A stretch of DNA of 64,000 nt from Hufsiella ginkgonis (GCF_009834915.1 NZ_WVHS01000001.1:310001-374000), one strand, 5' to 3'. Positions 1-9,202 are shown, counted from the stretch's first letter. A program made the numbers and translations. The notes: generated by a model not told the origin, from the sequence alone.

Positions 1-297
1 AGGAACTGGTCACAGGATGATCTTGCCAAAGCTATTGAAGCCTCCAGGGTGATGATCGGAAAGTATGAGCGCGGCGACAACTCGCCCTCGATCGAGGTGA
101 TCGCAAGGCTTGCCAAAGCCTTTGAGGTGTCGGTGGATTATTTGTTGGGGGAAGGGCTGAACGCCTCCTACGATAAGGAGATGATCAAACGCCTGGACGA
201 GCTGGAAACGCTGCCGGATGATGAAAAGAAGCGCATATTCGAGTATATGGACCTCATTATCCGCGATTACAAGACAAAGAAGAACTACGGTAAATAA
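1..297 (+). CDS. XRE-family HTH regulator (5' end outside window)
   Basis: The reading frame is open from the first base, so the gene starts left of the window. The visible 98 residues hold most of a Cro/C1-type helix-turn-helix: a helix with WSQDDLAKAI, then ASRVMIGKYERGDNSPSIE, then LAKAFEVSVDYLLGEG. This is the usual DNA-binding layout of small repressor-like regulators. The remaining ~40 residues are a charged helical tail with no recognised ligand domain. It lies 8 bp upstream of the putative immunity gene on the same strand, so the two could be co-transcribed; whether it controls the RHS toxin locus is an inference. Family call is strong; target and ligand are unknown. Confidence 0.85.
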   Translation, partial: RNWSQDDLAKAIEASRVMIGKYERGDNSPSIEVIARLAKAFEVSVDYLLGEGLNASYDKEMIKRLDELETLPDDEKKRIFEYMDLIIRDYKTKKNYGK

Positions 298-305
298 CAA
301 AAGCA

Positions 306-995
306 ATGCCTGCAACAACCTATTATATTCTCAACTTCCCATCTTCTTCAAAGGAGACCGGCCTGGTTTATCCGCAGGTACAAAAGATGTCAGAAGGGTA
401 TGATACAAAAGGCCCCAATGCAACCAGGCAATTGTTCAGGTGTTGGCAGGAGTTCCCCGATTTTACTCCCGATCTCGATAGTTTCGTACTGCATGCAAAG
501 AGTAAACCAACTGACTTTTTAAGCAACGCATTATCAGCCCGGGGCATGATCGTGAGTGACAAGGTGAAGACGATTTTTGAAGCAGCAAACACCTGCCCGA
601 TACGGTTTTATCCTGCAGGACTGAAGTACAAAGGAAAGTCATTGGAAGGGTATTACTGGATGCATATTATCTCCGATTATACCGGATTTGTCGATTATCC
701 CAATTCCTCTTTTTTTATATACAAGACGTTTACCCACAACATCGGATATATCAAGATCGACTCAAAGGAAGACCTGCTAAATAAGGAAGAACGACTTAAA
801 AAGGATAACCCTCAACACACGCTGGCTATCTGGGCAGAGAAGATCAAACTGCTGCCTGAATTTGATGCAGCCCTGGATTTCTTTCAGATCGGCAAGTTTA
901 CTTCCGATACTTACGTAAGCAAACGCCTGCAAACGCGCTTAGAGAAAGAACAGGTTAGTGGCTATGATCTCTCACCAGCCACTAACCTTGTCTAA
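306..995 (+). CDS. putative polymorphic-toxin immunity protein (Imm11/Imm43-like)
   Basis: A 229-aa soluble protein without signal peptide or membrane segment. The layout recalls predicted immunity families of the DUF1629/Imm11 and Imm43 type: a middle segment GMIVSDKVKTIFEAA followed by a strand-rich IRFYPAGLKYKG...YYWMHI region, and a C-terminal SDTYVSKRLQTRLEKEQVSGYD. The assignment is from pattern and context, not a search. The gene converges on the RHS toxin gene and their stop codons overlap by 4 bp (992-995), which brings it directly against the nuclease-encoding end of that toxin. A cytoplasmic protein that neutralises the AHH-like nuclease is the natural reading. Immunity genes normally follow the toxin on the same strand, so the convergent arrangement is odd. 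Confidence 0.5.
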   Translation: MPATTYYILNFPSSSKETGLVYPQVQKMSEGYDTKGPNATRQLFRCWQEFPDFTPDLDSFVLHAKSKPTDFLSNALSARGMIVSDKVKTIFEAANTCPIRFYPAGLKYKGKSLEGYYWMHIISDYTGFVDYPNSSFFIYKTFTHNIGYIKIDSKEDLLNKEERLKKDNPQHTLAIWAEKIKLLPEFDAALDFFQIGKFTSDTYVSKRLQTRLEKEQVSGYDLSPATNLV

Positions 996-3900
996 TTATA
1001 ATAGGGATTGTAAGGCCTTTCTTCTTCTTCCTCTTTTTTTGCGGGAAGTATTTTAGGCTGTATCACTTTTGTATTATCAGAAGGAGCAATTGATTTTACT
1101 TTAAAGAGCTCGTTGACCTTTACTGCGGGATTATTTTCGATCATTTGCCGCATTTCCTGGGTTAACCCTCTTACGAATTTCAGAGCGTCAGTTGTACTAT
1201 ATTCAGGATTGTTTTTCACAAAGTCAGCTAGTTTTTGGCCAATAGTCTCATTATAACTCGGGTGATTTCCGTGCTGCCCTTCACCTGTTGCACGGCTAAA
1301 TTTCTCAAGAGAGATCTTATTCTCTGCGCCCTCGAATTTAAACCCGCCTTCTCTCGCTGCATCGATTACCTCATTTCCCTTAAACTCCTTCGGCATTAAA
1401 TGATGTTCTTCGGTTTTTACGGCCCTTTCCGCTGTTTTGATAAGTTCGCCAACTGCTTTTCCAGCAACCTCACCACCCGCTTTAGCTAAATTCCGTAGTC
1501 CTCCCGGAATCCTGGAAGCCTCGGCCATAGGGGCCATCCTCGGAACCCAGGACGAGTTGCCGAACATTAAAGCAGGTTCCATAAAGGGAAACAACCCCTC
1601 TAAACCATCAAGATCTATTTTCGAAGAAGGGTTATTAGATGCATACTGGTACGATGTCATCCAGGGGAAATGCTCTGCAATAGGGTCTACGCTTGTAAAA
1701 CGACCTATCACAGGGTCATAGAAACGCCTCTTATAGTCATACTGCCCCAACTCCTCCTGTAACTCCTTCCCGTTATACAGGTACTTGTTGCTGCCTCCCG
1801 CCGCAACTTTCCGCATCCCGAAAGGGAAGTAATTATCTGCCTGGGTGCTTTCGGCTAATCCGGTAGTTGGGTTTTTGTAAAAGCTAACACGGACGTTGCC
1901 TAAATGGTCTTCCAAGTCGTAGTAATAGCTATAAGTATTGCTGCTGTTGAGCGCACGACCTTCCTCCGTCTGCACGAAATCGAGGGTGCCGCCGGTGTAT
2001 TGGATGCCGGAGATATAATCCGTAGCCGTTCCGTTGCTCACCTTGCGGAGTTTAGTGCCGCTGCCGTCGTAGGTATAGGTAAGGCCCCCGGTACTGTTAA
2101 CCGTCTGGACCAGGTTTAAAAAGTTGTAAGTGATGGTACGGCCGGTATGGGCATCGATGGTGGCATTACCGTTCACATCATAGGCATAGCTGTAAGCTCC
2201 CACGCGCGCACCCGTTCCGCTAGAGCTGCCATCGGTCAGGGTGCCCAGGCGGTTGCTGTTGCCGGAGTCCTGGTAAGCGTAGCTGAGATCATCTATCTTG
2301 GTGGCGCCGTCGTAGCGGACCAGTGAAGCGATGTTCCCGTTTTTATCGTAGGAAAGGTCCTCGCTCATCACGGTGCCGGCGGATACGCCCGAGGTAAGCC
2401 TATTGACCCTGTCGTAGCCGTAGGTAAACGTGTTTCCCAGGCTGCCGGGCGTTCCCCAGAGCTGGTTAGCGATATTGCCGTTGTACTGCGCCGTAGTGCC
2501 GTCGTTGTATTTCAGTTGCATAGCAAATAACGGGGCGCTGCTGGTGCGGAGCCACCCGCGCTCGTTGTAGGAGTAACCCACCTCCTGCAAAAAGGTGCTG
2601 CCGGCGTTTTCGCTGTGCAGCTTTTTGGTGACTAGCTGGCCGAGCTCGTTGTAAAGCATCCGGGAAAGGACCACGTCGCTGCCTCCGCCGGTGGACTGGA
2701 AGGCGGCCAGCTTACGGCCGGCATGGTCGAAGTCGGTATAGTTGTCGGTGGCCAGGGCCAGGGCTGCCGAACCGGAGCTGTTCACAAAATGCTTCCGCTC
2801 GGTGGAGAGGATCACGCCGGTAAAGTCGTAGGTAACGGCGATCTCGTCGTAGTTATTTACGTGCTGGTTTGCGCCCTTGTAATGCTGCTTATAGGTTTTG
2901 ATAACGCGGCCTTCGTCGTCGTAGTAGAACACCGTCCAAAGGAAAGTGCCGTAAGTGCCGATAACCGCAGTCTTGGTGGCGGTAAGGAGCCCTTTGGTGT
3001 TGGCGCTGTACCTGGATGCTACGGAGGCGTAGGGCATGCCCGGCGCAGTGTAGTCGTCGTAATAATTGATCACATACGGGTCTAGGTTGGCGGTGAGGGT
3101 TGGAATGGTGTTGTTGGAGTATCCGTGGTATCCGCCGCTGCTTACACGCTCTTCCCAGAAAGCGGTGGCGCCGTTGAGCAGGTCCTGGATTTGGCTGCGG
3201 TTATAGGTGCGTTCGCGCTCTATGCCGGTCATGATGGTGCGCCCCAACGCATCGTACTTAATAAAGGTATGGTACTGGCCTGGGGTGAAGCCGGTAACGG
3301 TGGTGGTGCGTTGCACGGAGTCCTGCGAGAAGAGGGGCTCATCGAGGAGGTTGTAGTTGATCAGGTCCCAGCCTTTGCCGGGAATGCGCTTTTCGATGAG
3401 GCGGGCGCGGGTATCGTAACGGTACTGGTAACAGAGGTTATCGAGCAAGGTCTGGCTGATCGACCCGCCGTCGCCGTTAGCTTTCGGGGGCAGCACGAAG
3501 CTGAGGTTGCCCAGGTCATCGTACACGTAATAGGTGGACAGCACCTCGATAGCAGAAGTGGCGGGCAGGTAGTTGAAGATGCGCTTAAGTACTATGTGGC
3601 CCTCCTTGTCGGTGTATTCTTCAACGGTTCCTTTCTTGCCATCACCACTTGCCCAGTTCTCATCTTTGGTAATGACAAGGCGCAGTTCGCCTGCGGGGTA
3701 ATAGCCCGAGTTGGCGGTTTCAAGCACCAGGCGGCGTTTGTAGAGCTGCCCGGAGGTCGGCACGGTATCGGCGCGCCATAACCTTACCGGATAGCCGGTA
3801 GAGGCATGGCTGTTGTCGGTATTGTTGGCGCCGTACTCCACGCGCTGCAGGTGGCCTGCGCCGATCTGCCAGTCGGTTCCGGGTGCGCCCTGCAGCATGG

Positions 3901-4525
3901 GCCGCCCCAGGGGGGAAGCTTCGGGCTGGCTTTCGGCGAAGGGGGTGGTAGTGGTGGTATATTCCTGTCCGGTCTGCTGGAAAAAAGTATACTGCTCGCT
4001 GCCGGTATAGCCGCCGGTGCCGCTGAGGGCGGAGGGGCGGTACGACCCGGCCGTGCCCGAGGAGGTGGTATAGGGCTGGTACTTGGCGAGCTCCCGCCCG
4101 TAGCTGTCATAAGCTACCGGCTGAATGATGTCCTTACCGGCGGGACTGGCCTTTGTCTGCACGGTTTGCAGGGGGCGGCCCAGACCGTCCAGATACTGAA
4201 TGGTTTGTGACAATTCGCAGCCGCTAAGTGAGGCGAGTTGGCTTTGTGAGGTGATGCCGGGTACTTTTACCACGTAGCTCACCACGTAGTTCTGCGTCGC
4301 CGACGGGGTAGCATTCAGCTGAGTGCAGGCGGCGAAGGTGGGAACGATCTTTATCCTCACCTCGCTGCCGCCGGTGCTGAAACCGGGCAACAGGCGGATG
4401 CTCTCGGAAGAGCGGATCTGTGTCTGCCCCGCATAGGTATCGGTAGAGACGTGCTGCCGGGCGAAGGAACCGGTCGCCGCAAGCAGCAAAGAAAAAAAAC
4501 CGGTTAAGAAAAAGGTCTTTTTCAT
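992..4525 (-). CDS. secreted RHS-repeat protein (DUF6443 type) with C-terminal HNH/AHH-like nuclease
   Basis: 1177 aa. Residues 1-22 form a signal peptide (hydrophobic core, SFA end). Around residues 75-170 is the DUF6443-like entry region (LSQTIQYLDGLGRPLQTVQ). Many YD/RHS repeats follow, such as YDDLGNLSFVLPP and YNERGWLRTS, closing with the RHS-core signature YNGKELQEELGQYDYKRRFYDP and DPIAEHF near residue 930-980. After IDLDGLEG (about 972-979) sequence character changes to a toxin module: EHHLMP with His1041-His1042, then GQHGNHPSYN with His1085 and His1088. This spacing fits the AHH branch of HNH/Endo VII nucleases, here with EHH for AHH. The tail is charged (EEEEE, then RPYNPYYN). It lies 9 bp after the larger RHS-like gene, so one operon is likely, and it converges with the putative immunity gene. 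RHS identity is firm; nuclease type is by motif. Confidence 0.85.
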   Translation of the reverse strand: MKKTFFLTGFFSLLLAATGSFARQHVSTDTYAGQTQIRSSESIRLLPGFSTGGSEVRIKIVPTFAACTQLNATPSATQNYVVSYVVKVPGITSQSQLASLSGCELSQTIQYLDGLGRPLQTVQTKASPAGKDIIQPVAYDSYGRELAKYQPYTTSSGTAGSYRPSALSGTGGYTGSEQYTFFQQTGQEYTTTTTPFAESQPEASPLGRPMLQGAPGTDWQIGAGHLQRVEYGANNTDNSHASTGYPVRLWRADTVPTSGQLYKRRLVLETANSGYYPAGELRLVITKDENWASGDGKKGTVEEYTDKEGHIVLKRIFNYLPATSAIEVLSTYYVYDDLGNLSFVLPPKANGDGGSISQTLLDNLCYQYRYDTRARLIEKRIPGKGWDLINYNLLDEPLFSQDSVQRTTTVTGFTPGQYHTFIKYDALGRTIMTGIERERTYNRSQIQDLLNGATAFWEERVSSGGYHGYSNNTIPTLTANLDPYVINYYDDYTAPGMPYASVASRYSANTKGLLTATKTAVIGTYGTFLWTVFYYDDEGRVIKTYKQHYKGANQHVNNYDEIAVTYDFTGVILSTERKHFVNSSGSAALALATDNYTDFDHAGRKLAAFQSTGGGSDVVLSRMLYNELGQLVTKKLHSENAGSTFLQEVGYSYNERGWLRTSSAPLFAMQLKYNDGTTAQYNGNIANQLWGTPGSLGNTFTYGYDRVNRLTSGVSAGTVMSEDLSYDKNGNIASLVRYDGATKIDDLSYAYQDSGNSNRLGTLTDGSSSGTGARVGAYSYAYDVNGNATIDAHTGRTITYNFLNLVQTVNSTGGLTYTYDGSGTKLRKVSNGTATDYISGIQYTGGTLDFVQTEEGRALNSSNTYSYYYDLEDHLGNVRVSFYKNPTTGLAESTQADNYFPFGMRKVAAGGSNKYLYNGKELQEELGQYDYKRRFYDPVIGRFTSVDPIAEHFPWMTSYQYASNNPSSKIDLDGLEGLFPFMEPALMFGNSSWVPRMAPMAEASRIPGGLRNLAKAGGEVAGKAVGELIKTAERAVKTEEHHLMPKEFKGNEVIDAAREGGFKFEGAENKISLEKFSRATGEGQHGNHPSYNETIGQKLADFVKNNPEYSTTDALKFVRGLTQEMRQMIENNPAVKVNELFKVKSIAPSDNTKVIQPKILPAKKEEEEERPYNPYYN

Positions 4526-4534
4526 GTGAGGCGA

Positions 4535-7500
4535 TTAGTCTTTGTAGTGATAGCTATAACTTTTCACGATATTTCCGTCCCGGTCTTTGATGTTGATCAG
4601 CCGGCCGAAGCTGTCGTATTCGTAATAGGTCTTCAGCCCTTTCACGTCGGTATGGCTGGTTTGCCCGAGCAGGGTATGCCAGGTAAAGCTTTCGACCTGC
4701 GCGCCGGTAAGGCTGCTGAGCGGCGCGATAAAGGAGGCCACGGTAGCATCGCTGGGGGTTTTGTCGTTCCTGAAGGTTTCTATGGCTGTGGACCCGCCCA
4801 GTGCCATGCTTACCGACGAATAATCCACATTAGTGATCTTAGCTACCAGGTACTCGCCGCCATATCCCCATACATAGCATACCGGCACGCCGTTTTCCTG
4901 TTTGGCGGAGATCACCGCGCCGTGGGTATCGTAATTGCTATAGCGCAAGCGCAGCTCTTCGCTATTATATCCCTGCCGGGTATACACCTCTTTGGGCGCA
5001 TACACGCCGGCCGACCAGTTATAAAACGCCTTTCGCTGCTCGATGAGCTGACGTGTGCCGAGGAATTGCTTTTCGCCAACCACGGTATTGATCATGTTGC
5101 GGCGGTACATGGGACCGTAAACGGCGGTATCCTGGAGGGCGTTGATACGATCCTTGGGATAGATGAGTATATTGCGCCGCTCCTGTCCGCGGCTGTTTAC
5201 GAGCTTGGTTTCTTTCAGATAATAGTGGTCGGCATCATATGCGTAAGAGGTTACCGTCTCCATATTGGTGAAACCGGAAGCATACTCGGTCACTTTGGTT
5301 TCTACCAGTTCGCTGCGACCGGCGATGGGATAGAAGCTCGACATGAGGTGGTAGTGCGGGTCGCCTCCCGGGTTGATTATCGTTGTTGTGTTTGGATACT
5401 GGATTCCCGGGTAAGAGAATTTTACAGCCGTAACCGTAGCAGAACGGAAATGCTCCAGGCGGGTAGGGTTAGTCATGGCCGGGTCCTGTTTGTCTTCGTA
5501 AGCGTTCACCGTCTTTTTGATCAGCTGGTTTGAGGAGTTGTAGATATCCTCGCGTAGCAGCTTGCCATAATACCAAGGAGAATATTCCACCGGCACCTGT
5601 GGGAACACATCCAGTATCACCGGAGCGGCATCTCCAAAGTTGGTGAAATAGCGTACCGTTTTGCCCAGGCTGCTGCTGCCGTTGCTTATTTTCTCTACTA
5701 CCCGTGAGTAGGTGACCGGACTTCCGTTCACGTATGTAATATCGTTAACGGCCGATGTGGAGCGAACAACAAAGTTAAAGGCAATGTTGCCGGCATACGA
5801 AGGATCTTCGGAGGTCCATACCGGGGTCTTATTTTCGTAATGTACCAGGTAGCTGTATGTGGGTCTGAAGCCCAGTGCTCCCGAGGTTGAAATATTGTCA
5901 TCCTTCGTGTATTCGTATTCCTTTATCTGCGCAGGATCCGTGTCCGGGCCTGTGTAGTCAAGAATGCGCTTTGCGCGCAGGCCGCCTACATAGGGCTGGG
6001 TATGGCCGATCACCATTTGGGAAGTGCTTCCCGCACCGGTCTCCGTCCAGTTTATTTCAGCCGGCTCGAAGTAAGAAGTGAGGTTGGTAGTATAGGCGTA
6101 AATAGTATAGGTGGTGTTTTTCACCAGATTGCCTAAAGTAAGTGTTTTGGTGACGTAATAAGGATCGGTGGTAGCGTCGCTGAAATATACTTGCTGGGAA
6201 CCCATCAACACGTTCGAGGGATTTCGTATTTCGAAAACTACTGAACAAGTGGTACAGCTGGTATTCTGCAGGTGGTTGATCTTGAATTCGAATTTGGTAT
6301 TTGTGCTGCTCTCTCCTTCAAAATAGAAAGTTTGGCTGCCGGCAGGAGAATTGCCGCTATTAATCCCCAGGTACATATTCTTTGCCGTGGTAGGGGGCGC
6401 ATTCACCGTGATGGTGTCCCGGGCATTCAGCCAGTTGTCTTTAGCGGTATTCGCCTCCAGTTCAAAAACGGTGTAACCACCCGTGGGGTACGTCATTTTG
6501 GTCATCGAGCCGGCCTTAATATAATTCGGGTCACTGTCGCGGTTCGAACCGCCCAACTCGCGCCAGCCAAGTGACATACCTGGATCCTGGATCCACTCGT
6601 TATGGAAAAAAGTATGGATCGGTCCATTATAGTATCCCCAGTGATCGCCCGTGGTAGTGCCACGCGCCGGAATGGTGTAAGTGGTATTGTATTCGAACGT
6701 ATACGGCTTATCGGTCGTCTCAGATGAGCCGCCGATAGGTGTTACGGTTTTGAGCGTAGCCCGCCCTGAAATGGAGTAATCGTGACTGAGCGTGTAACCG
6801 AAAACTACGCTCCCCTTACTGATCTTGACTTTTTGCAGCAGGTAATCGCCAGGCAAATCTGTCCTTACCGTACTGCTGTAGTAAAAATCGACCACGTTCC
6901 CATCCGGAAAGGTGATCTTCTTAAGCCTTTTACCGCTTACGTTTATCGTGGTAGCGCCATAGCTAAGATACGCTTCCCCTTCACCGGTTCCTCCGATCGG
7001 CAATGCCTGCGAGCCGGAAGGTCCGAAAGTATCAGTGATGGAAGTATTGTCATATTCGAATACGATGCTATCGGTTTTCGAGGGATTATAAATCCTGCTC
7101 AGGTACCATGAAGAAGTGTATTGGGAGACGTAACCCGGCGACGTTAAATTGGTGGATATCTCATAATCCTGAAAGACATAAATGTAGCCGGATTCGTCCA
7201 CCCCGGTGAACCCGGAGATTAGTGACTTGCTGCTTATCGTCGAAATCCTTTTGGTCATCCTGATCTTTGTCTGATCGAGGAACAATGAATCGCCACTGCG
7301 GCCGTAAACGAAACGGCCGCTTTTCCCGTCGAACGAATAGTTGAAGATATCGCATTGCGAATCGGTTACGTTGGCGTTCATCCGATAGAGTGTCCGGCTG
7401 TTGTTGGGGGTGGAAGTTTCGTTACCAGCCGCGGTATTTGCGGGCATGGTACGATAAAGAAACCCTTCTGTGGGGTACTCATCATAAATACCCCGAACAT

Positions 7501-7840
7501 TTCGGGATACCACGCCTCCTGCGGTAAGTGCCCAGCCGAGCCCGACGTTAGACGCCGCGTCATTCACTTTTACGCCACCAGCATGGTAGTCAATCGAAAT
7601 GGGCACAGATTTCCCGAAGTTTTTGCCGCTCCAGGTATAGATCGGCACGCTTACCGATGGTATCCCTGTAGAGAGACCGACAGGTATACCGCCGAACTTA
7701 TTAATAGCCCGCACGTTTGGCGAGGGCGGCGTTACTAGGTCAAGGCCAGGGTTCAGTGTCGCCTGTGCCCGTGCGCCAGAGGATACCCATACCCCTGTGA
7801 TCGACAGCAGGATCATTCGCGCGACGTATCTTAAGATCAT
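4535..7840 (-). CDS. large secreted RHS/SpvB-like protein, partner of the downstream RHS toxin
   Basis: 1101 aa with an N-terminal export signal (second possible start at Met9, position 7816). Residues ~25-110 carry a conserved opening (FGGIPVGLSTGIPSVSVPI, then VGLGWALTAGGVVSRNVRG) that resembles the GLGW...SR opening of SpvB/TcdB-type proteins. The middle is beta-rich with few repeats; the C-terminus gains YD-type motifs (YEYDSFGRLINIKDRDGN) and simply stops without a toxin module. It is transcribed 9 bp ahead of the DUF6443 RHS gene. By analogy with TcB/TcC, where two chains form a hollow RHS shell around a C-terminal toxin, this could be the shell partner; that is inference. No gene name is justified. 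Confidence 0.7.
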   Translation of the reverse strand: MILRYVARMILLSITGVWVSSGARAQATLNPGLDLVTPPSPNVRAINKFGGIPVGLSTGIPSVSVPIYTWSGKNFGKSVPISIDYHAGGVKVNDAASNVGLGWALTAGGVVSRNVRGIYDEYPTEGFLYRTMPANTAAGNETSTPNNSRTLYRMNANVTDSQCDIFNYSFDGKSGRFVYGRSGDSLFLDQTKIRMTKRISTISSKSLISGFTGVDESGYIYVFQDYEISTNLTSPGYVSQYTSSWYLSRIYNPSKTDSIVFEYDNTSITDTFGPSGSQALPIGGTGEGEAYLSYGATTINVSGKRLKKITFPDGNVVDFYYSSTVRTDLPGDYLLQKVKISKGSVVFGYTLSHDYSISGRATLKTVTPIGGSSETTDKPYTFEYNTTYTIPARGTTTGDHWGYYNGPIHTFFHNEWIQDPGMSLGWRELGGSNRDSDPNYIKAGSMTKMTYPTGGYTVFELEANTAKDNWLNARDTITVNAPPTTAKNMYLGINSGNSPAGSQTFYFEGESSTNTKFEFKINHLQNTSCTTCSVVFEIRNPSNVLMGSQQVYFSDATTDPYYVTKTLTLGNLVKNTTYTIYAYTTNLTSYFEPAEINWTETGAGSTSQMVIGHTQPYVGGLRAKRILDYTGPDTDPAQIKEYEYTKDDNISTSGALGFRPTYSYLVHYENKTPVWTSEDPSYAGNIAFNFVVRSTSAVNDITYVNGSPVTYSRVVEKISNGSSSLGKTVRYFTNFGDAAPVILDVFPQVPVEYSPWYYGKLLREDIYNSSNQLIKKTVNAYEDKQDPAMTNPTRLEHFRSATVTAVKFSYPGIQYPNTTTIINPGGDPHYHLMSSFYPIAGRSELVETKVTEYASGFTNMETVTSYAYDADHYYLKETKLVNSRGQERRNILIYPKDRINALQDTAVYGPMYRRNMINTVVGEKQFLGTRQLIEQRKAFYNWSAGVYAPKEVYTRQGYNSEELRLRYSNYDTHGAVISAKQENGVPVCYVWGYGGEYLVAKITNVDYSSVSMALGGSTAIETFRNDKTPSDATVASFIAPLSSLTGAQVESFTWHTLLGQTSHTDVKGLKTYYEYDSFGRLINIKDRDGNIVKSYSYHYKD

Positions 7841-7949
7841 AACTTAACTGTAAAAGGTGACGGATCAGGAAACTAGAGGGGATGCCATGATCAACAGGAA
7901 AGACGAGATTATTTTTTTCATTTCGGGCGATTATTAAAATTCAGTTTGA

Positions 7950-8087
7950 GAATATAGAGTGCTATTAACAGGTTATGCAGATGCAGCGGCGCAACAAGCG
8001 CTTATCGATAAAGATGGTGGAGCAGCGGGTATAGTTCAGGAGCCCATCGCGAAACGCGTAGTCAAATTGTTTATTTCGCTGTGCTAA
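7950..8087 (+). pseudogene. possible relic of a response-regulator receiver C-terminus
   Basis: In the gap between the RHS operon and the small exported protein, a + strand frame opened by a stop at 7947-7949 reads RVLLTGYADAAAQQALID, then AAGIVQEPIAKRVVKLF and a stop. This matches the end of a receiver domain: beta-4/Thr (LLTGY), alpha-4, beta-5 (GIVQ) and the Lys-Pro switch, here changed to Glu-Pro, then the start of alpha-5. No upstream half carrying the phospho-Asp is visible and there is no good start codon, so it looks like a truncated, decaying fragment. The remaining bases of 7841-8112 hold nothing I can identify. The call rests on a 45-residue resemblance. Confidence 0.35.
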
Positions 8088-8112
8088 TTTTGTACGGGCG
8101 AGGACATTGTGA

Positions 8113-8463
8113 TTATTTCGTCTTAGGGAGAGCGTAAGGAGACCCTCTTTTTTTAAGGCTGTACTCGGCAAGCTGTTCCTTAGAAAGCAACCCACGAAAC
8201 TCGGCCGTAAGCTGCTCTTGTGAGGCGCCTACTTGCTGCGGAGTGGTTTCAGACCGTGAAAGCGTTGCCACAACGATTTCTTCTTTTGTAAAAAAGCTGA
8301 TAAGAGCGACCCGTTGACTTTCCGAAATCGTGATTGCGGAAGACAAGTCACTTAATTTAGCGACTACTGCTAAAGAAGGAGATGGGGAGCCGGGCGATTG
8401 CTCTTGGGCGCTCACTATGCGGCCAAAGCACAATATGCACACCAATATTAAGTAGGATTTCAT
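8113..8463 (-). CDS. small exported protein, possibly Spy/CpxP-like
   Basis: 116 aa with a clear signal peptide (hydrophobic residues 3-14, SAQ cleavage region near 18-20). The mature part is mostly alpha-helical and contains ITISESQRVALISFF and a second LSKEQLAEYSL segment, reminiscent of the paired LTxxQ helices in periplasmic Spy/CpxP-type proteins and many small Bacteroidota exported proteins. The resemblance is weak and I do not assign a function. It sits alone between two relic-bearing gaps, on the same strand as the RHS pair, 272 bp upstream of it. No conserved promoter element was found immediately upstream. Confidence 0.55.
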   Translation of the reverse strand: MKSYLILVCILCFGRIVSAQEQSPGSPSPSLAVVAKLSDLSSAITISESQRVALISFFTKEEIVVATLSRSETTPQQVGASQEQLTAEFRGLLSKEQLAEYSLKKRGSPYALPKTK

Positions 8464-8642
8464 TTATATAATGGATAAGGTTTAGGTATTACAAAACCGA
8501 TAGTGATTGTAAAAATGTTGAATAGCCCTGCGTTATCTATCGTACTGAAAAGTAGAGCGAAAATTTTAAAAAAGCAATAGCCTTTAAAGTTTTATTATAA
8601 CTTTATTTAGTACTGGAACAAATTATCACATTTGATTACTGA

Positions 8643-8845
8643 CGCTTAAAGCTTTATGTTATACTGATTATCTCGCTGGTCATTGCCGTAGTTTCCGCCT
8701 CGCTTATCAGTATCGCTTTTTTTTACTGCCTCGAGAATTAAAAGAACCTGCTTTAACCAGGCTTCGTACGAATGTCGAGTCGGCTACAATAACGGGAGTT
8801 GTCATGTTGCTTGTTTCAGCAAACATATCTTTTTTCCAGATGTAA
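8643..8845 (+). pseudogene. frameshifted relic of a single-pass membrane protein
   Basis: One frame reads RLKLYVILIISLVIAVV then SASLISIAFFYC and hits a stop at 8739-8741. Adding one base in the run of eight T (8717-8724) joins it to the neighbouring frame, which continues PRELKEPALTRLRTNVESA and ITGVVMLLVS. The joined product has a strongly hydrophobic helix followed by an amphipathic charged helix, as in the N-terminus of pseudopilin-like or other single-pass anchors found in Bacteroidota. There is no start codon and the frame stops soon after. Poly-T slippage is a plausible cause of death. Family identity is a guess from pattern. Confidence 0.35.
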
Positions 8846-9061
8846 AAACAGTGGTAAAAAGGTATACGCCAGTATACCTGCCTATAATTTCGAAGCTACT
8901 ACTATCGGAAAGCTTATACACTTTGACGGTTTCGCTTATGTTTGGATCACATGTCGTCAATGTCGTGTTCGTACCGGATCAAGCTGAATTTCTGGGGAGT
9001 AGATTTGGCTGTCAGCTATCAGCATTCAGCCCGTAAGTATACCTTTATAAGATAAGTAATT

Positions 9062-9164
9062 GACGTTGAGCTATTCCTGAGTAGTATTCCAGGTTTGACA
9101 GTGTAATCAAAGCTGATTGCTGACAGCTGACAGCTAATAGCTCCCAAACTTTTAAGCCTGATCC
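9062..9164. repeat. dispersed ~103-bp intergenic repeat, copy 1
   Basis: The segment starts GACGTTGAGCTATTCCTGAG and ends TTTTAAGCCTGATCC. It recurs in the same orientation at 13650-13751 with a few substitutions and small indels. Its 3' half is built from GCTGA/CAGCT words able to pair with arms at 9010-9031. It ends 84 bp before the 3' end of tRNA-Ser. No coding frame or transposase is associated. Confidence 0.85.
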
Positions 9165-9202
9165 TTCGTACCTAATCTACTACCTACATGATTCCAAAAA
9201 GA

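Noticed and set aside
4526-5533. 335-codon plus-strand open frame opposite the RHS-like gene
   Set aside because: The opposite strand encodes a coherent signal-peptide RHS-like protein; this frame has no recognisable content.
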